This document shows positions 9,201-16,628 of a stretch of 25,507 nucleotides of DNA, one piece after another. Below the pieces are notes generated by a model. It saw nothing but the letters and a program-made list of their open reading frames with translations. It ran no database searches and was not told where the DNA came from. Within the stretch, counting starts at the first letter, position 1. Each line of letters starts with the position of its first letter. This stretch comes from an uncultured Lachnospiraceae bacterium (lineage in GTDB: Bacteria > Bacillota > Clostridia > Lachnospirales > Lachnospiraceae): positions 1 through 25,507 of the forward strand of contig URQQ01000056.1 of NCBI GenBank assembly GCA_900549995.1, given 5' to 3'. The translations under genes were made by a program, and so were the position numbers.

Positions 9201-9621
9201 GATGGATGAGAAAAAGCTGGAAGAGGCAATTTTAAAAGAATTAAAACTGGATGGACTGGTCAACTCTGCGGAAGAGGTCATCGAACATCTCGACCGGGGA
9301 CTTCAGGGAAGTTCGCTTGTTGTGCCTGCTGCCAGAAATAAAGATACCAGCCTTTCGAAGAAATCCCGGACTGCTTCCACGGAAGAGTTCAAGGTGATGG
9401 CCGAGTATGCCGTGCATACGATTGGCAAAATCAAAAGAGAAATCCAGGAAGGAAACGCATCTGTTTCTCCATATGAATTTGGCGGACGGACCGGATGTGA
9501 TTATTGCAGATACAAAAATATCTGTGGATTTGATGAGAAGATTGAAGGCTATGAATACCGGAGGCTTGCAAAACTGATGCAGGAAGAAGTGCTGGAAAAA
9601 ATGAGAAAGGAGATCAGGTGA
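6289..9621 (+). CDS. addB: ATP-dependent helicase/nuclease subunit B
   Basis: Partner of AddA in the Firmicute double-strand-break resection complex. Seen in 1110 residues: N-terminal Walker A loop GDSGSGKSS (8-16); an inactivated helicase core that scans for Chi; a C-terminal RecB-type nuclease with MDYKTGSKS (Asp912, Lys914); and the AddB iron-sulphur staple, Cys772 (FASCPYAHF) with Cys1070, Cys1073 and Cys1079 (CDYCRYKNIC). Length is normal for the family. AGGAG lies just before the ATG. A small hairpin, CAGGCA/TGCCTG (6244-6260), without a T-run separates it from the UbiD gene, so read-through is possible. Its TGA overlaps the addA ATG. Confidence 0.97.
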   Translation: MSLQFIFGDSGSGKSSYLYQMVIKESMDNPQGNYIVLVPEQFTMQTQKDLVEAHPGNGIMNIDVLSFGRLAYRVFEETGDNGRIVLDDVGKNFILRKIASDYAGSLPALGRNIKKLGYISEVKSAISEFTQYDIHPGDLTDALEQIPKDSGFYYKMRDLQTLYAGFEEYLQGKFITGEEILDVLCEAALQSEILKNSVVVLDGFTGFTPVQNKLLGKLMSVCKKVVVTVTIAPGEDPYVLRHKYQLFALSKQMVTSLVKIAGEQKAEILDAVRLDSIPALRYLNQPALAFLQSEIFRYSHKKYGKETEEVQIHNARNPVEEVTFLAEEIRRLVRTKKFRYREIAVVVCDMETYADTVENVFSRYQIPVFSDYKRSVLLNSFVEYVRSLLAMTEQRFSYESVFRFLRTGLTEFTEAEVDDLENYVIALGIRGFKKWQEPWLRRMRGMTEEELKAVNGLREKFIQKMEKLTGVLRKRKKTVADISGALYEFFVQEDMQAKVKEQELLFGKHGNLAMEKEYAQVYAVVIDLLDHIVELLGEEELSLKEYCDLLDAGLEEARIGVIPPSIDQVVVGDIERTRLTDVKVLFIAGMNDVFVPGNPGKQGILSEKDRETLKKRDITLAPGAKELVYIQKFYLYLHMTKPEQMLCLSYSKSSAQGKSMRPSYLIQEIHKLFPALKEEEEEKRTLKERELTPETAVEFLIGGMKENRCQPAWEELYTWYWKREEWKERMEKILSAAFLRPKDTSLTSQMAEKLYQQMSTASVTRMESFASCPYAHFLTYGLGLKERQEYEFQAMDLGNVFHRAMERFSKKVEHHGYQWTNIPREEQDRFVEESVAESIADYENSVLYSSARNEYMIVRLTRMVNRTVWAVIKQLERGDFVPDGYEVNFGNGKIDRIDICEDADKVYVKIMDYKTGSKSFDITALYHGLQLQLVVYLDAALAMEQKRYPQKEIIPAGIFYYQMKDPIVSKEMDEKKLEEAILKELKLDGLVNSAEEVIEHLDRGLQGSSLVVPAARNKDTSLSKKSRTASTEEFKVMAEYAVHTIGKIKREIQEGNASVSPYEFGGRTGCDYCRYKNICGFDEKIEGYEYRRLAKLMQEEVLEKMRKEIR

Positions 9622-12600
9622 TGGCGGTACAGTGGACAGAGGAACAACAGCAGGTAATCAAGCTCAGGAACAGAAATATTCTGGTATCTGCGGCTGCAGG
9701 TTCCGGAAAGACAGCAGTGCTTGTACAGAGAATTATCACAAAACTTACGCAGGATGAACCGCCCTCAGAGATTGACCGGATGCTGATCGTGACGTATACA
9801 GAGGCGGCGGCAGCCGAGATGAAGGACAGAATCAGGGATGCGATTGAGAAGGAACTGGAGGCACATCCGGAGAATGAACACCTGCAGAGACAGGCAACTC
9901 TTGTGCACAATGCGAAGGTCACGACGATTCACAGTTTCTGTCTGTCCGTGATCCGGGATCATTTTCATACGATTGATCTGGACCCGGGATTCCGTATCGC
10001 AGAAGAAGGGGAGTTAAAGCTTCTAAAACATGATGTCATACAGGATGTTCTGGAACGCCGGTATGACGAAGGGAGCCGGGAGTATCTGGATTTTGTGGAA
10101 GCATATGCGGCGGGCAGAGATGATAAGAATCTGGAAGAGCTGGTGCTGCGTCTGTTTGAATTTTCCAGGAGTTATCCGGATGCAGAAGCGTGGCTTGAAA
10201 CATGTGCAGGTCATTATCACGTCCATTCTATGGAACAATTCTGTGAGAGCCAGGCGGTAGAAATCGCCGAAAGCCGGGTGCGCCAGTATGCAGAGGATGC
10301 CAAAAGACTTTTAAAGGAAGGGATGCATGTGTGCCGGGAACCGGAAGGCCCGTATATGTACGAAGACACTCTCCGCCTGGATCTGGATGTTGTTGACAGA
10401 CTTTTAAATGCGGAACATTACATCGGTATGTATGATGTGCTGAAGGACTTAAAATGGAGCAGAATTGCGTCCTGCCGGGATAAATCTGTGTCGCCTGAGA
10501 AGGCGGAATTTGTCAAAGAAATCAGGGCAGAAGTAAAGAAGAATATTTCTGATCTGACGGAGCAGTATTTTTATGATGAGCCGGAAGAAATCAAAGAAGA
10601 TATGCGGAGGTGCCAGGGGTATGCGAACGTACTGACGAGTCTTGTACAGGAGTTTGCAGCTCATCTGGAACAGGAGAAGCGGGAAAAGAACCTGATTGAT
10701 TTCAGTGATATGGAACAGTATGCCCTTCGGATCCTGACACAAAAAGAGGGAGAGGAGCTTGTTCCGTCAGAGGTGGCAAAAGAATATCAGGAGCAGTTTG
10801 ATGAAGTGATGATTGATGAGTATCAGGACAGCAATCTGATCCAGGAGGCAATCCTTACGAGTGTATCGAAGGTTTCCAGGGGAGATTATAATATCTTTAT
10901 GGTCGGAGATGTAAAGCAGAGCATCTACCGCTTCCGTCTGTCAAGACCTGAGCTTTTCATGGAGAAATTCAATACGTACAGCCAGAAGGAGAGCAAAACC
11001 CAGAGAATTGACCTGCATAAAAACTTCCGAAGCCGGAGGGAGGTTTTAGATAGTACGAACTATATCTTCCGGCAGATCATGACCAGCCCGCTTGGGGGAA
11101 TCACGTATGATGATAAGGCTGCTCTTTATCTCGGGGCCGGGTATAGCGAGGCCGAAGATAATGAAGCCGAGCTTATGATTGTGCAGACAAAATCAGATCT
11201 CACAGAGGGGATCGAGGCGGAAGATACAGAGCGGGAGCTGGAAGCAAAGGCCGTGGCGATGCGGATTCAGGAAATGGTTGGACATCATCTGGTACTGGAC
11301 AAAAAGACAGGAGAGTACCGGCCGGCAAGATACGGCGATATCGTTATTTTATCCAGAGGGCTGAAAGGATTTACGGATGTCTTTGCAAAAATACTGGGAC
11401 AGGAAGGAATCCCAGCATTTACCGGATCAAAAGAAGGATATTTTGGCACATTGGAAATCGGGATTATTCTCGATTACCTGAGGGTTCTCGATAACCAGAA
11501 ACAGGATCTTCCGCTTGCGGCGGTAATGAGCTCATGGATCGGAGGATTCACAAGTGAGGAAATGGCTGAAATCAGAAGCAGTTTTCCGGAACTTCCATTT
11601 CATGAGGCTGTGGCGGCTTATGAAGAGTCGGGAGAAAAAGACGGCCTTTTGGAGAAACTTGTGAATTTCAGAGAACAGATCTCCGGATACCGTGAAAGGG
11701 TTCCGTATACGTCTATCCATGACCTGCTGTATCAGATTCTGACGGAGACGGGATATGAGGAGTTTGTACAGGCGATGCCGGGAGGAGAACAGAGGAAGGC
11801 CAATCTTGACATGCTGGTGGAAAAGGCCAGGGCATTCGAAAAGACAAGCTATAAGGGGCTGTTTCATTTCGTGCGTTATATAGAGCAGCTGAAAAAGTAC
11901 GATGTAGATTACGGAGAAGCAAACATTGCGGATGAGCAGGCAGATACCGTCCGGATTATGAGCATCCACAAAAGCAAAGGGCTTGAATTTCCGATTGTCT
12001 TTGTCTCGGGGATGAGCAAACGTTTTAATACCCAGGACGGGAAAGGAAGTATCCTGATTCACCCGGAGCTTGGGATCGGACTTGATGCTGTAGATCTGAA
12101 AAAGCGCACCAAAGCACCTTCATTTCTGAAGAAAGTAATGCAAAAAGAGATTCTGAATGAGAATCTGGGGGAAGAACTGAGAGTTCTCTATGTGGCACTT
12201 ACAAGGGCGAAAGAGAAGCTGATCATGACGGGAACACAAAAAGACCTGGAAAAGAGACTCAGAAGTTTCGAAAATGTCAGGATACAGGAGGAGCAGGAAC
12301 TGTCTTTCAGCCAGCTCACAAAAGCAGTCTCTTATTTTGACTGGGTCATCCCTTCCCTGATCCGGCATCATTCATTTGCAGAAATTCTTTCAAACTACCA
12401 GATACCGGCTCCGTTTACCAATCCGCTGTATGATACGGATGTGGAATTTCGGATACGGCTTGTCATGCCAGAAGAACTGGCCTTTGAAGAGATGGTAAAA
12501 GATGCGGGGAATGCATTTGAGCTGGAAGAGCTGAGAAACTGGGATGTAAAAGCCACTTATGACGAGAAGATGAAAGAACAGCTTGAGGAACAGTTTGGCT

Positions 12601-13274
12601 ACGAATATCCTTACCAGTCCTCAGCAGTCCAGAAGATTAAATTTACAGTATCTGAACTGAAGAAAAGGGAATATCTGAAGGAAGAGGAAAGCGAGTTATT
12701 ATTTGGCGAGCCGGAAGCAGTGCCGCTGGTGCCGAAATTTCTTCAAAAAGAGCAGAAACTGGAGGGAGCCGGGCGCGGAACTGCTTATCACAGATTCCTT
12801 GAACTGCATGATTTTACACAGGAAATTGAGCCGGATGGGATCGAGGCAGAGCTGAGTACGCTTGTCCGCTCGGGAAAAATTACGGAAGAAATGAAAAAAG
12901 CCATCCGGCCATCTGATCTCGCATTTTTCTTTTCCCATCCATTGGCCGGACGGATGCGGGCAGCAGCTTGTGAAGGCAGGCTTTATAAAGAGCAGCCCTT
13001 TGTCCTGGGCGTAGATTCCTCTGTTGTCTATCCAGGAGATACAAGCAGTGAGATGATTCTCATTCAGGGGATTATCGATGTGTATTTTGAAGAGGGAGAG
13101 GAAATCGTATTGCTTGATTATAAGACAGATAATGTACGATCAGGGGAAGAACTAAGAGAAAAATATCGCAGTCAGCTGGAATATTATGCGGAAGCAATCA
13201 GGCGGCTGACGGGAAAACAGGTAAAAGAAAAATTGATTTATTCGTTTAAATTACAGGAGACGATCAGTATCTGA
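9621..13274 (+). CDS. addA: ATP-dependent helicase/nuclease subunit A
   Basis: SF1A (UvrD/PcrA-like) 3'-5' helicase with a C-terminal nuclease; with AddB it resects broken ends to feed RecA. Seen in 1217 residues: Walker A AAAGSGKT (24-31), motif II VMIDEYQDS, motif III VGDVKQSIYRFR, motif V MSIHKSKGLEFP, motif VI VLYVALTRAKEK, and the nuclease signature LLDYKTDNV (Asp1166, Lys1168). Length is usual. Start chosen as ATG 9621, overlapping the addB stop as TGATG with AGGAGA upstream; a GTG one codon earlier is possible but unnecessary. No clear terminator follows at once; a large hairpin lies about 80 bases downstream. Confidence 0.97.
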   Translation: MAVQWTEEQQQVIKLRNRNILVSAAAGSGKTAVLVQRIITKLTQDEPPSEIDRMLIVTYTEAAAAEMKDRIRDAIEKELEAHPENEHLQRQATLVHNAKVTTIHSFCLSVIRDHFHTIDLDPGFRIAEEGELKLLKHDVIQDVLERRYDEGSREYLDFVEAYAAGRDDKNLEELVLRLFEFSRSYPDAEAWLETCAGHYHVHSMEQFCESQAVEIAESRVRQYAEDAKRLLKEGMHVCREPEGPYMYEDTLRLDLDVVDRLLNAEHYIGMYDVLKDLKWSRIASCRDKSVSPEKAEFVKEIRAEVKKNISDLTEQYFYDEPEEIKEDMRRCQGYANVLTSLVQEFAAHLEQEKREKNLIDFSDMEQYALRILTQKEGEELVPSEVAKEYQEQFDEVMIDEYQDSNLIQEAILTSVSKVSRGDYNIFMVGDVKQSIYRFRLSRPELFMEKFNTYSQKESKTQRIDLHKNFRSRREVLDSTNYIFRQIMTSPLGGITYDDKAALYLGAGYSEAEDNEAELMIVQTKSDLTEGIEAEDTERELEAKAVAMRIQEMVGHHLVLDKKTGEYRPARYGDIVILSRGLKGFTDVFAKILGQEGIPAFTGSKEGYFGTLEIGIILDYLRVLDNQKQDLPLAAVMSSWIGGFTSEEMAEIRSSFPELPFHEAVAAYEESGEKDGLLEKLVNFREQISGYRERVPYTSIHDLLYQILTETGYEEFVQAMPGGEQRKANLDMLVEKARAFEKTSYKGLFHFVRYIEQLKKYDVDYGEANIADEQADTVRIMSIHKSKGLEFPIVFVSGMSKRFNTQDGKGSILIHPELGIGLDAVDLKKRTKAPSFLKKVMQKEILNENLGEELRVLYVALTRAKEKLIMTGTQKDLEKRLRSFENVRIQEEQELSFSQLTKAVSYFDWVIPSLIRHHSFAEILSNYQIPAPFTNPLYDTDVEFRIRLVMPEELAFEEMVKDAGNAFELEELRNWDVKATYDEKMKEQLEEQFGYEYPYQSSAVQKIKFTVSELKKREYLKEEESELLFGEPEAVPLVPKFLQKEQKLEGAGRGTAYHRFLELHDFTQEIEPDGIEAELSTLVRSGKITEEMKKAIRPSDLAFFFSHPLAGRMRAAACEGRLYKEQPFVLGVDSSVVYPGDTSSEMILIQGIIDVYFEEGEEIVLLDYKTDNVRSGEELREKYRSQLEYYAEAIRRLTGKQVKEKLIYSFKLQETISI

Positions 13275-13317
13275 TAAGGAGTTCATAGAAATTTTCGAAT
13301 TATTTTTAAAATATTAA

Positions 13318-13345
13318 TTGCTAAACTGCCTTATTATGGTATGCT
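13318..13345 (+). promoter_or_regulatory. predicted extended -10 promoter for the J-domain gene region
   Basis: TTGCTA (13318-13323), 16-base spacer, and an extended -10 TGGTATGCT with core TATGCT (13340-13345). It would transcribe the inverted repeats that follow as part of a long leader of the J-domain gene. Weak consensus, so tentative. Confidence 0.35.
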
Positions 13346-13351
13346 AAAAAT

Positions 13352-13414
13352 TGGAGTGTGTTTTAAAATTGCTGTTTGACTGTTTGAAAGTAAGTATTTT
13401 TAGAACACACTCCA
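13352..13414 (+). repeat. 63-bp inverted-repeat element (17-bp arms)
   Basis: Seen: left arm 13352-13368 starts TGGAGTGTGTTTT; right arm 13398-13414 ends AACACACTCCA. All 17 positions pair in plus-strand RNA if one U-G wobble (13363/13403) is allowed; the loop is about 29 bases. It lies in the first half of the 346-base gap between addA and the J-domain gene. The perfect ends beginning TGGAGTG and finishing CACTCCA resemble a miniature element with terminal repeats; a role as transcript hairpin or addA terminator is also possible, although no T-run follows. Confidence 0.7.
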
Positions 13415-13453
13415 GTACATCGTTTGTGAAAGAACTATGCTTTTTACTGGCGT

Positions 13454-13533
13454 GATTTTCCGAGAGTACAGGTGCAATATCCTAAGCGCAGCCCGCTGTG
13501 ATTACGTTTTTGCACCTGCACTCTCGAAAAATC
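13454..13533 (-). repeat. 80-bp hairpin element with 23-bp arms, probably transcribed from the minus strand
   Basis: Seen: arm 13454-13476 pairs with arm 13511-13533 at 21 of 23 positions around a 34-base loop. The two mismatches (13460/13527 and 13468/13519) are both C-A on the plus strand, so they become G-U wobbles in minus-strand RNA, which can form an unbroken 23-bp stem. This asymmetry suggests the selected RNA is read from the minus strand. The loop has a small inner CAG/CTG hairpin. No protein is encoded here that I can support. It could be a small RNA, a folded single-strand DNA site or a non-autonomous mobile element. Confidence 0.65.
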
Positions 13534-13620
13534 AATCTCAATAAATAGCGCAGTTGTTTCAGCTGCGATGTACGAGTGGGCATTGGCCCTGAATGAGATA
13601 AGAAATTGAGGAGAAGAAAG

Positions 13621-14331
13621 ATGAGTGATCCCTACCAGGTTCTTGGCGTTTCGCGGGATGCGAGCGAAGAAGAGATAAAAAAGGCTTACAGAACTCTCAG
13701 CAGACAGTACCATCCGGATGCAAATATTAATAATCCGCATAAGGAACTGGCAGAAGAGAAATTCAAACAGATTCAGCAGGCATATCAACAGATTATGAAA
13801 GAGCGTACAGAAGGACCGGGAGCGGGCAGCACAGGTGCCGGACAGAATGCTTATGGCAGCGGAGGGCCGTTTGGAGGATTTGGTGATTTCTTCGGAGGAT
13901 TTGGAGGCGGGTCTCAGCAGCAATATCAGGGAAGCCAGTTTTCACAGGAGGAAGATATTCATCTGCGCGCAGCCGCTAATTATATCAATACGAGATATTA
14001 CCAGGAGGCCAGAACTGTTCTCGACGGCATTAGAGAGCGGAAGGCAAGATGGTATTACTATAGTTCTCTTGCCAATCAGGGACTTGGAAATCAGATTGGG
14101 GCACTTTCAGATGCAAGGCAGGCAGCAGCAATGGAGCCGTCAAACCAGCAGTACCAGCAGCTGAAACAGACGATGGAAAGCGGCGGGATGTGGTACCAGC
14201 AGCAACAGAGTAACTACGGAGTTCCATTTGGCGCAGGAGGAAGTGATTTCTGCTGCAAGCTCTGTATTGCGAACATGATATGCAATCTCTGCTGCGGAAC
14301 CGGAGCCTGCTGCGGTTCACCATATATGTAG
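13621..14331 (+). CDS. J-domain co-chaperone with TPR-like region and Cys-rich C-terminus
   Basis: DnaJ-like protein of 236 residues, but not DnaJ itself. Seen: J-domain (about 3-62) with the HPD tripeptide at 31-33 that stimulates Hsp70 ATPase; a Gly/Phe-rich linker (about 70-105); a helical TPR-like section (about 115-180, ARTVLDGIRERKARWYYY, DARQAAAMEPSNQQY); and a Cys-rich tail (CCKLCIANMICNLCC) that may bind metal or sit at a membrane. The canonical DnaJ zinc-finger CxxCxGxG repeats and substrate-binding domain are absent. Start chosen at ATG 13621 after GAGGAGAAG; an upstream TTG at 13606 precedes the ribosome site. It precedes a DnaK paralogue, which is its likely partner. Confidence 0.88.
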   Translation: MSDPYQVLGVSRDASEEEIKKAYRTLSRQYHPDANINNPHKELAEEKFKQIQQAYQQIMKERTEGPGAGSTGAGQNAYGSGGPFGGFGDFFGGFGGGSQQQYQGSQFSQEEDIHLRAAANYINTRYYQEARTVLDGIRERKARWYYYSSLANQGLGNQIGALSDARQAAAMEPSNQQYQQLKQTMESGGMWYQQQQSNYGVPFGAGGSDFCCKLCIANMICNLCCGTGACCGSPYM

Positions 14332-14510
14332 ATACCAGGGTCAAAAGGTCATGCGTTTCATGCGCGCATGAAAAAGCATGACTTTGGGACCCGCCAAACA
14401 TGAGAAGGAAGCCCGGAAGGGCGGAATTCGAATGTTTAGGATTACGAGAGCACGAAGTGCGGAGGAATCCGTGGTATCGTGGCAGCATACAAGGGGAAAG
14501 ACAGATACCA
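14331..14510 (+). ncRNA. candidate structured RNA element, copy A, in the dnaK leader
   Basis: Seen helices: P1 GATACCA (14331-14337)/TGGTATC (14472-14478); P2 GGGTC (14338-14342)/GACCC (14388-14392); internal loop AAAAG/TTTGG; P3 GTCATGC (14348-14354)/GCATGAC (14376-14382) with an inner TTTCATGC/GCATGAAA hairpin; P4 AAACAT (14396-14401)/ATGTTT (14432-14437) capped by GCCC/GGGC (14411-14414/14419-14422) with a GGAA loop; P5 GGATT (14439-14443)/AATCC (14466-14470) enclosing GCAC-GAA-GTGC (14450-14460). Copy B at 24856 shares this layout, with a compensatory change in P1. The P1 3' strand can instead pair with a second GATACCA (14504-14510) that abuts the dnaK ribosome site. I do not recognise the family; function is inference. 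Confidence 0.75.
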
Positions 14511-14521
14511 GGAGGAGAATT

Positions 14522-16288
14522 ATGGGTAAAATCATTGGAATAGATCTCGGAACGACAAATTCATGTGTGGCGGTGATGGAAGGCGGCAAGCCATCTGTGA
14601 TCACGAACGGGGAAGGATTCAGGACAACCCCTTCAGTTGTAGCTTTTAAAAAGAGCGGAGAGCGTCTTGTCGGAGATACGGCAAAGCGTCAGGCGGTTAC
14701 CAATTCGGACCGTACTATTTCTTCCATCAAGAGAGAAATGGGTACAGATTTCAAGGTAAACATTGACGGGAAAAAATATACACCGCAGGAGATCTCAGCA
14801 ATGCTTCTGAAAAAGCTGAAAGCGGATGCGGAAGAGTACATTGGGGAGGAAGTAACTTCGGCGGTAATTACCGTGCCGGCGTATTTTAACGATTCCCAGA
14901 GGCAGGCAACAAAAGATGCAGGGAGAATTGCCGGGCTTAAAGTGGACCGGATTATCAACGAGCCTACGGCGGCAGCGCTTGCTTACGGCCTGGAAAATGA
15001 AGGTGCGCAGAAGGTTATGGTATTTGACCTTGGAGGCGGTACGTTTGATGTCTCTGTCATTGAAATCGGAGGCGGTGTGATTGAGGTTCTTGCAACATCG
15101 GGAGACAACCACCTTGGCGGAGATGATTTTGATGAACGAATCGCACGGTATATGATCGATGAGTTTAAAAGGAGAGAACGCATTGATTTGTCCAAAGACT
15201 GTATGGCTGTCCAGAGGATACGGGAAGAAGCTGAGCGGGTAAAAAAAGAACTTTCAGCTGCCAGCATGTCTGAGATTAATCTGCCATTTATTACGACAAC
15301 GAAAGAAGGTGGAAAACATCTTCAGCTTTCGCTGACCAGGGCCAGATTCGATGAACTGACATATGATCTTGTGGAAAGAACGGCGATTCCAGTGCAGAAT
15401 GCATTGAGTGATGCAGGAATCAGTGCTTCTGAATTAAACCGGGTCTTGCTTGTGGGCGGTTCTACAAGAATGATCTCGATTCAGCAGAAGGTACAGAATC
15501 TTACAGGGAAAGAGCCAAGTAAAATGCTCAACCCAGACGAGTGTGTTGCGATGGGGGCTGCAATCCAGGGAGGAAAACTGGCGGGCGAAGCCGGGCTGAA
15601 TGAGATTCTTCTGATGGATGTCACACCGCTTTCCCTTTCGATAGAGACGGTCGGAGGCGTCGCAACACGGCTGATTGAGAGGAACTCTACAATTCCGACA
15701 AGATACAGCCAGGTATTTTCTACAGCCGGGGATTTCCAGACTTCTGTGGAAATTAAAGTTCTGCAGGGAGAACGCCCCATGGCGAGAGATAATAAACTGA
15801 TTGGGAACTTTAAATTAAAAGGAATCAAACGGGCGCCGAGAGGAGTGCCGCAGATCGAGGTTACATTTGACATTGATGTTAACGGAATACTGAAAGTATC
15901 GGCCAAAGACCTCGGCACAGGAAAAGAGCAGCATATTACGATCACAGCAAGCACAAACATGTCTGAATCAGAGATCGAAAGAGCCGTGAATGAGGCAGCT
16001 CAGTTTGAGAATCAGGATCAGAATAAAAAAGAAGCCCTGGAGATATTAACTGAGGCGGGCAGCCTGCTGGCCAAAGTCCAGAAAGAATTTAATGATCGTA
16101 AGAAAACAATCGGAAGAGATGAAAAAGTGCAGATAAAAACGGAAATGAAACAGCTTGGAAAGCTTCTTTCCAAGGCAAAACCAGAGACGGTTACCATTGA
16201 GCAGGCAAGAGAAATTCAGTCGGAGAAAGAGAAACTCTCTCAGATGGTATCCGGCTGGAATCTGGGTGATGCCGGAGAAGAACTATGA
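14522..16288 (+). CDS. dnaK: Hsp70/DnaK paralogue with shortened C-terminal lid
   Basis: ATP-dependent chaperone of 588 residues. Seen: nucleotide-binding domain with IGIDLGTTNSCVAV, VITVPAYFND, FDLGGGTFDVSV and the second phosphate motif LLVGGSTRM; substrate-binding beta domain (MDVTPLSLSIETVGG, VLQGERPMARDN, FDIDVNGILKVSAKD); then a lid that ends early in QMVSGWNLGDAGEEL without the usual disordered EEVK-type tail. hrcA, grpE and classical dnaJ are absent, so this is probably a second Hsp70 paired with the upstream J-protein rather than the housekeeping locus. Start chosen at ATG 14522 after GGAGGAG; an in-frame ATG 48 codons earlier reads through the RNA element and has no family similarity. 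Overlaps the DUF1294 gene by 4 bases. Confidence 0.93.
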   Translation: MGKIIGIDLGTTNSCVAVMEGGKPSVITNGEGFRTTPSVVAFKKSGERLVGDTAKRQAVTNSDRTISSIKREMGTDFKVNIDGKKYTPQEISAMLLKKLKADAEEYIGEEVTSAVITVPAYFNDSQRQATKDAGRIAGLKVDRIINEPTAAALAYGLENEGAQKVMVFDLGGGTFDVSVIEIGGGVIEVLATSGDNHLGGDDFDERIARYMIDEFKRRERIDLSKDCMAVQRIREEAERVKKELSAASMSEINLPFITTTKEGGKHLQLSLTRARFDELTYDLVERTAIPVQNALSDAGISASELNRVLLVGGSTRMISIQQKVQNLTGKEPSKMLNPDECVAMGAAIQGGKLAGEAGLNEILLMDVTPLSLSIETVGGVATRLIERNSTIPTRYSQVFSTAGDFQTSVEIKVLQGERPMARDNKLIGNFKLKGIKRAPRGVPQIEVTFDIDVNGILKVSAKDLGTGKEQHITITASTNMSESEIERAVNEAAQFENQDQNKKEALEILTEAGSLLAKVQKEFNDRKKTIGRDEKVQIKTEMKQLGKLLSKAKPETVTIEQAREIQSEKEKLSQMVSGWNLGDAGEEL

Positions 16289-16563
16289 CAGTGAATACCC
16301 TGGTGTTCTGTATTGTGATTTTCATGAACGCAGCAGCCTTCTTGCTCTATGGAATTGATAAATGGAAGGCAGTGCATGACAGGTGGAGAATCAGTGAGGC
16401 GGCACTTCTTGGGATAGCACTGTGCGGAGGTGCTGCGGGTGCTTATGCCGGAATGTATACCTTTCATCATAAAACGAAAAAACCGAAGTTTTATATCGGA
16501 GTTCCCTTGATTCTTGTATTGTGGATTGTCATTGCGGGAATCGTTATAAAATATATTATATAG
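16285..16563 (+). CDS. DUF1294-family small membrane protein
   Basis: 92 residues with about three hydrophobic segments (roughly 4-21, 38-56 and 70-91) and the family core LLYGIDKWKAVHDRWRISE followed by Gly/Ala-rich and HHKTKKPKF stretches. Members are membrane proteins of unknown role. Its ATG overlaps the dnaK stop (ATGA), so it is co-translated with the chaperone. This suggests a role linked to membrane or envelope proteostasis, but that is inference. A strong terminator follows. Confidence 0.85.
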   Translation: MTVNTLVFCIVIFMNAAAFLLYGIDKWKAVHDRWRISEAALLGIALCGGAAGAYAGMYTFHHKTKKPKFYIGVPLILVLWIVIAGIVIKYII

Positions 16564-16580
16564 AATCATTTGGCAAAATT

Positions 16581-16628
16581 GTCAGCCAGAGATCAGATCA
16601 CCCGCAGGGGTCTTATCTCTGGCTGTTT
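16581..16628. terminator. terminator between DUF1294 and the convergent LysR gene
   Basis: CAGCCAGAGAT (16583-16593) pairs with ATCTCTGGCTG (16615-16625), with a partial inner ACCCGCAGGGGT hairpin and TTTT after the right arm on the plus strand. The LysR stop codon (16613-16615) lies inside it. The minus-strand side has only a weak T-run. Confidence 0.8.

Noticed and set aside
13444..13923. 159-aa minus-strand frame overlapping the 80-bp hairpin and J-domain gene
   Set aside because: Most of it is antisense to the J-domain; no family motif. The hairpin is better explained as RNA or repeat.
14378..14521. 48-codon N-terminal extension of the DnaK frame
   Set aside because: It reads through the structured RNA element, has no ribosome site, and the family N-terminus (GKIIGIDLGTTNS) begins at ATG 14522 after GGAGGAG.
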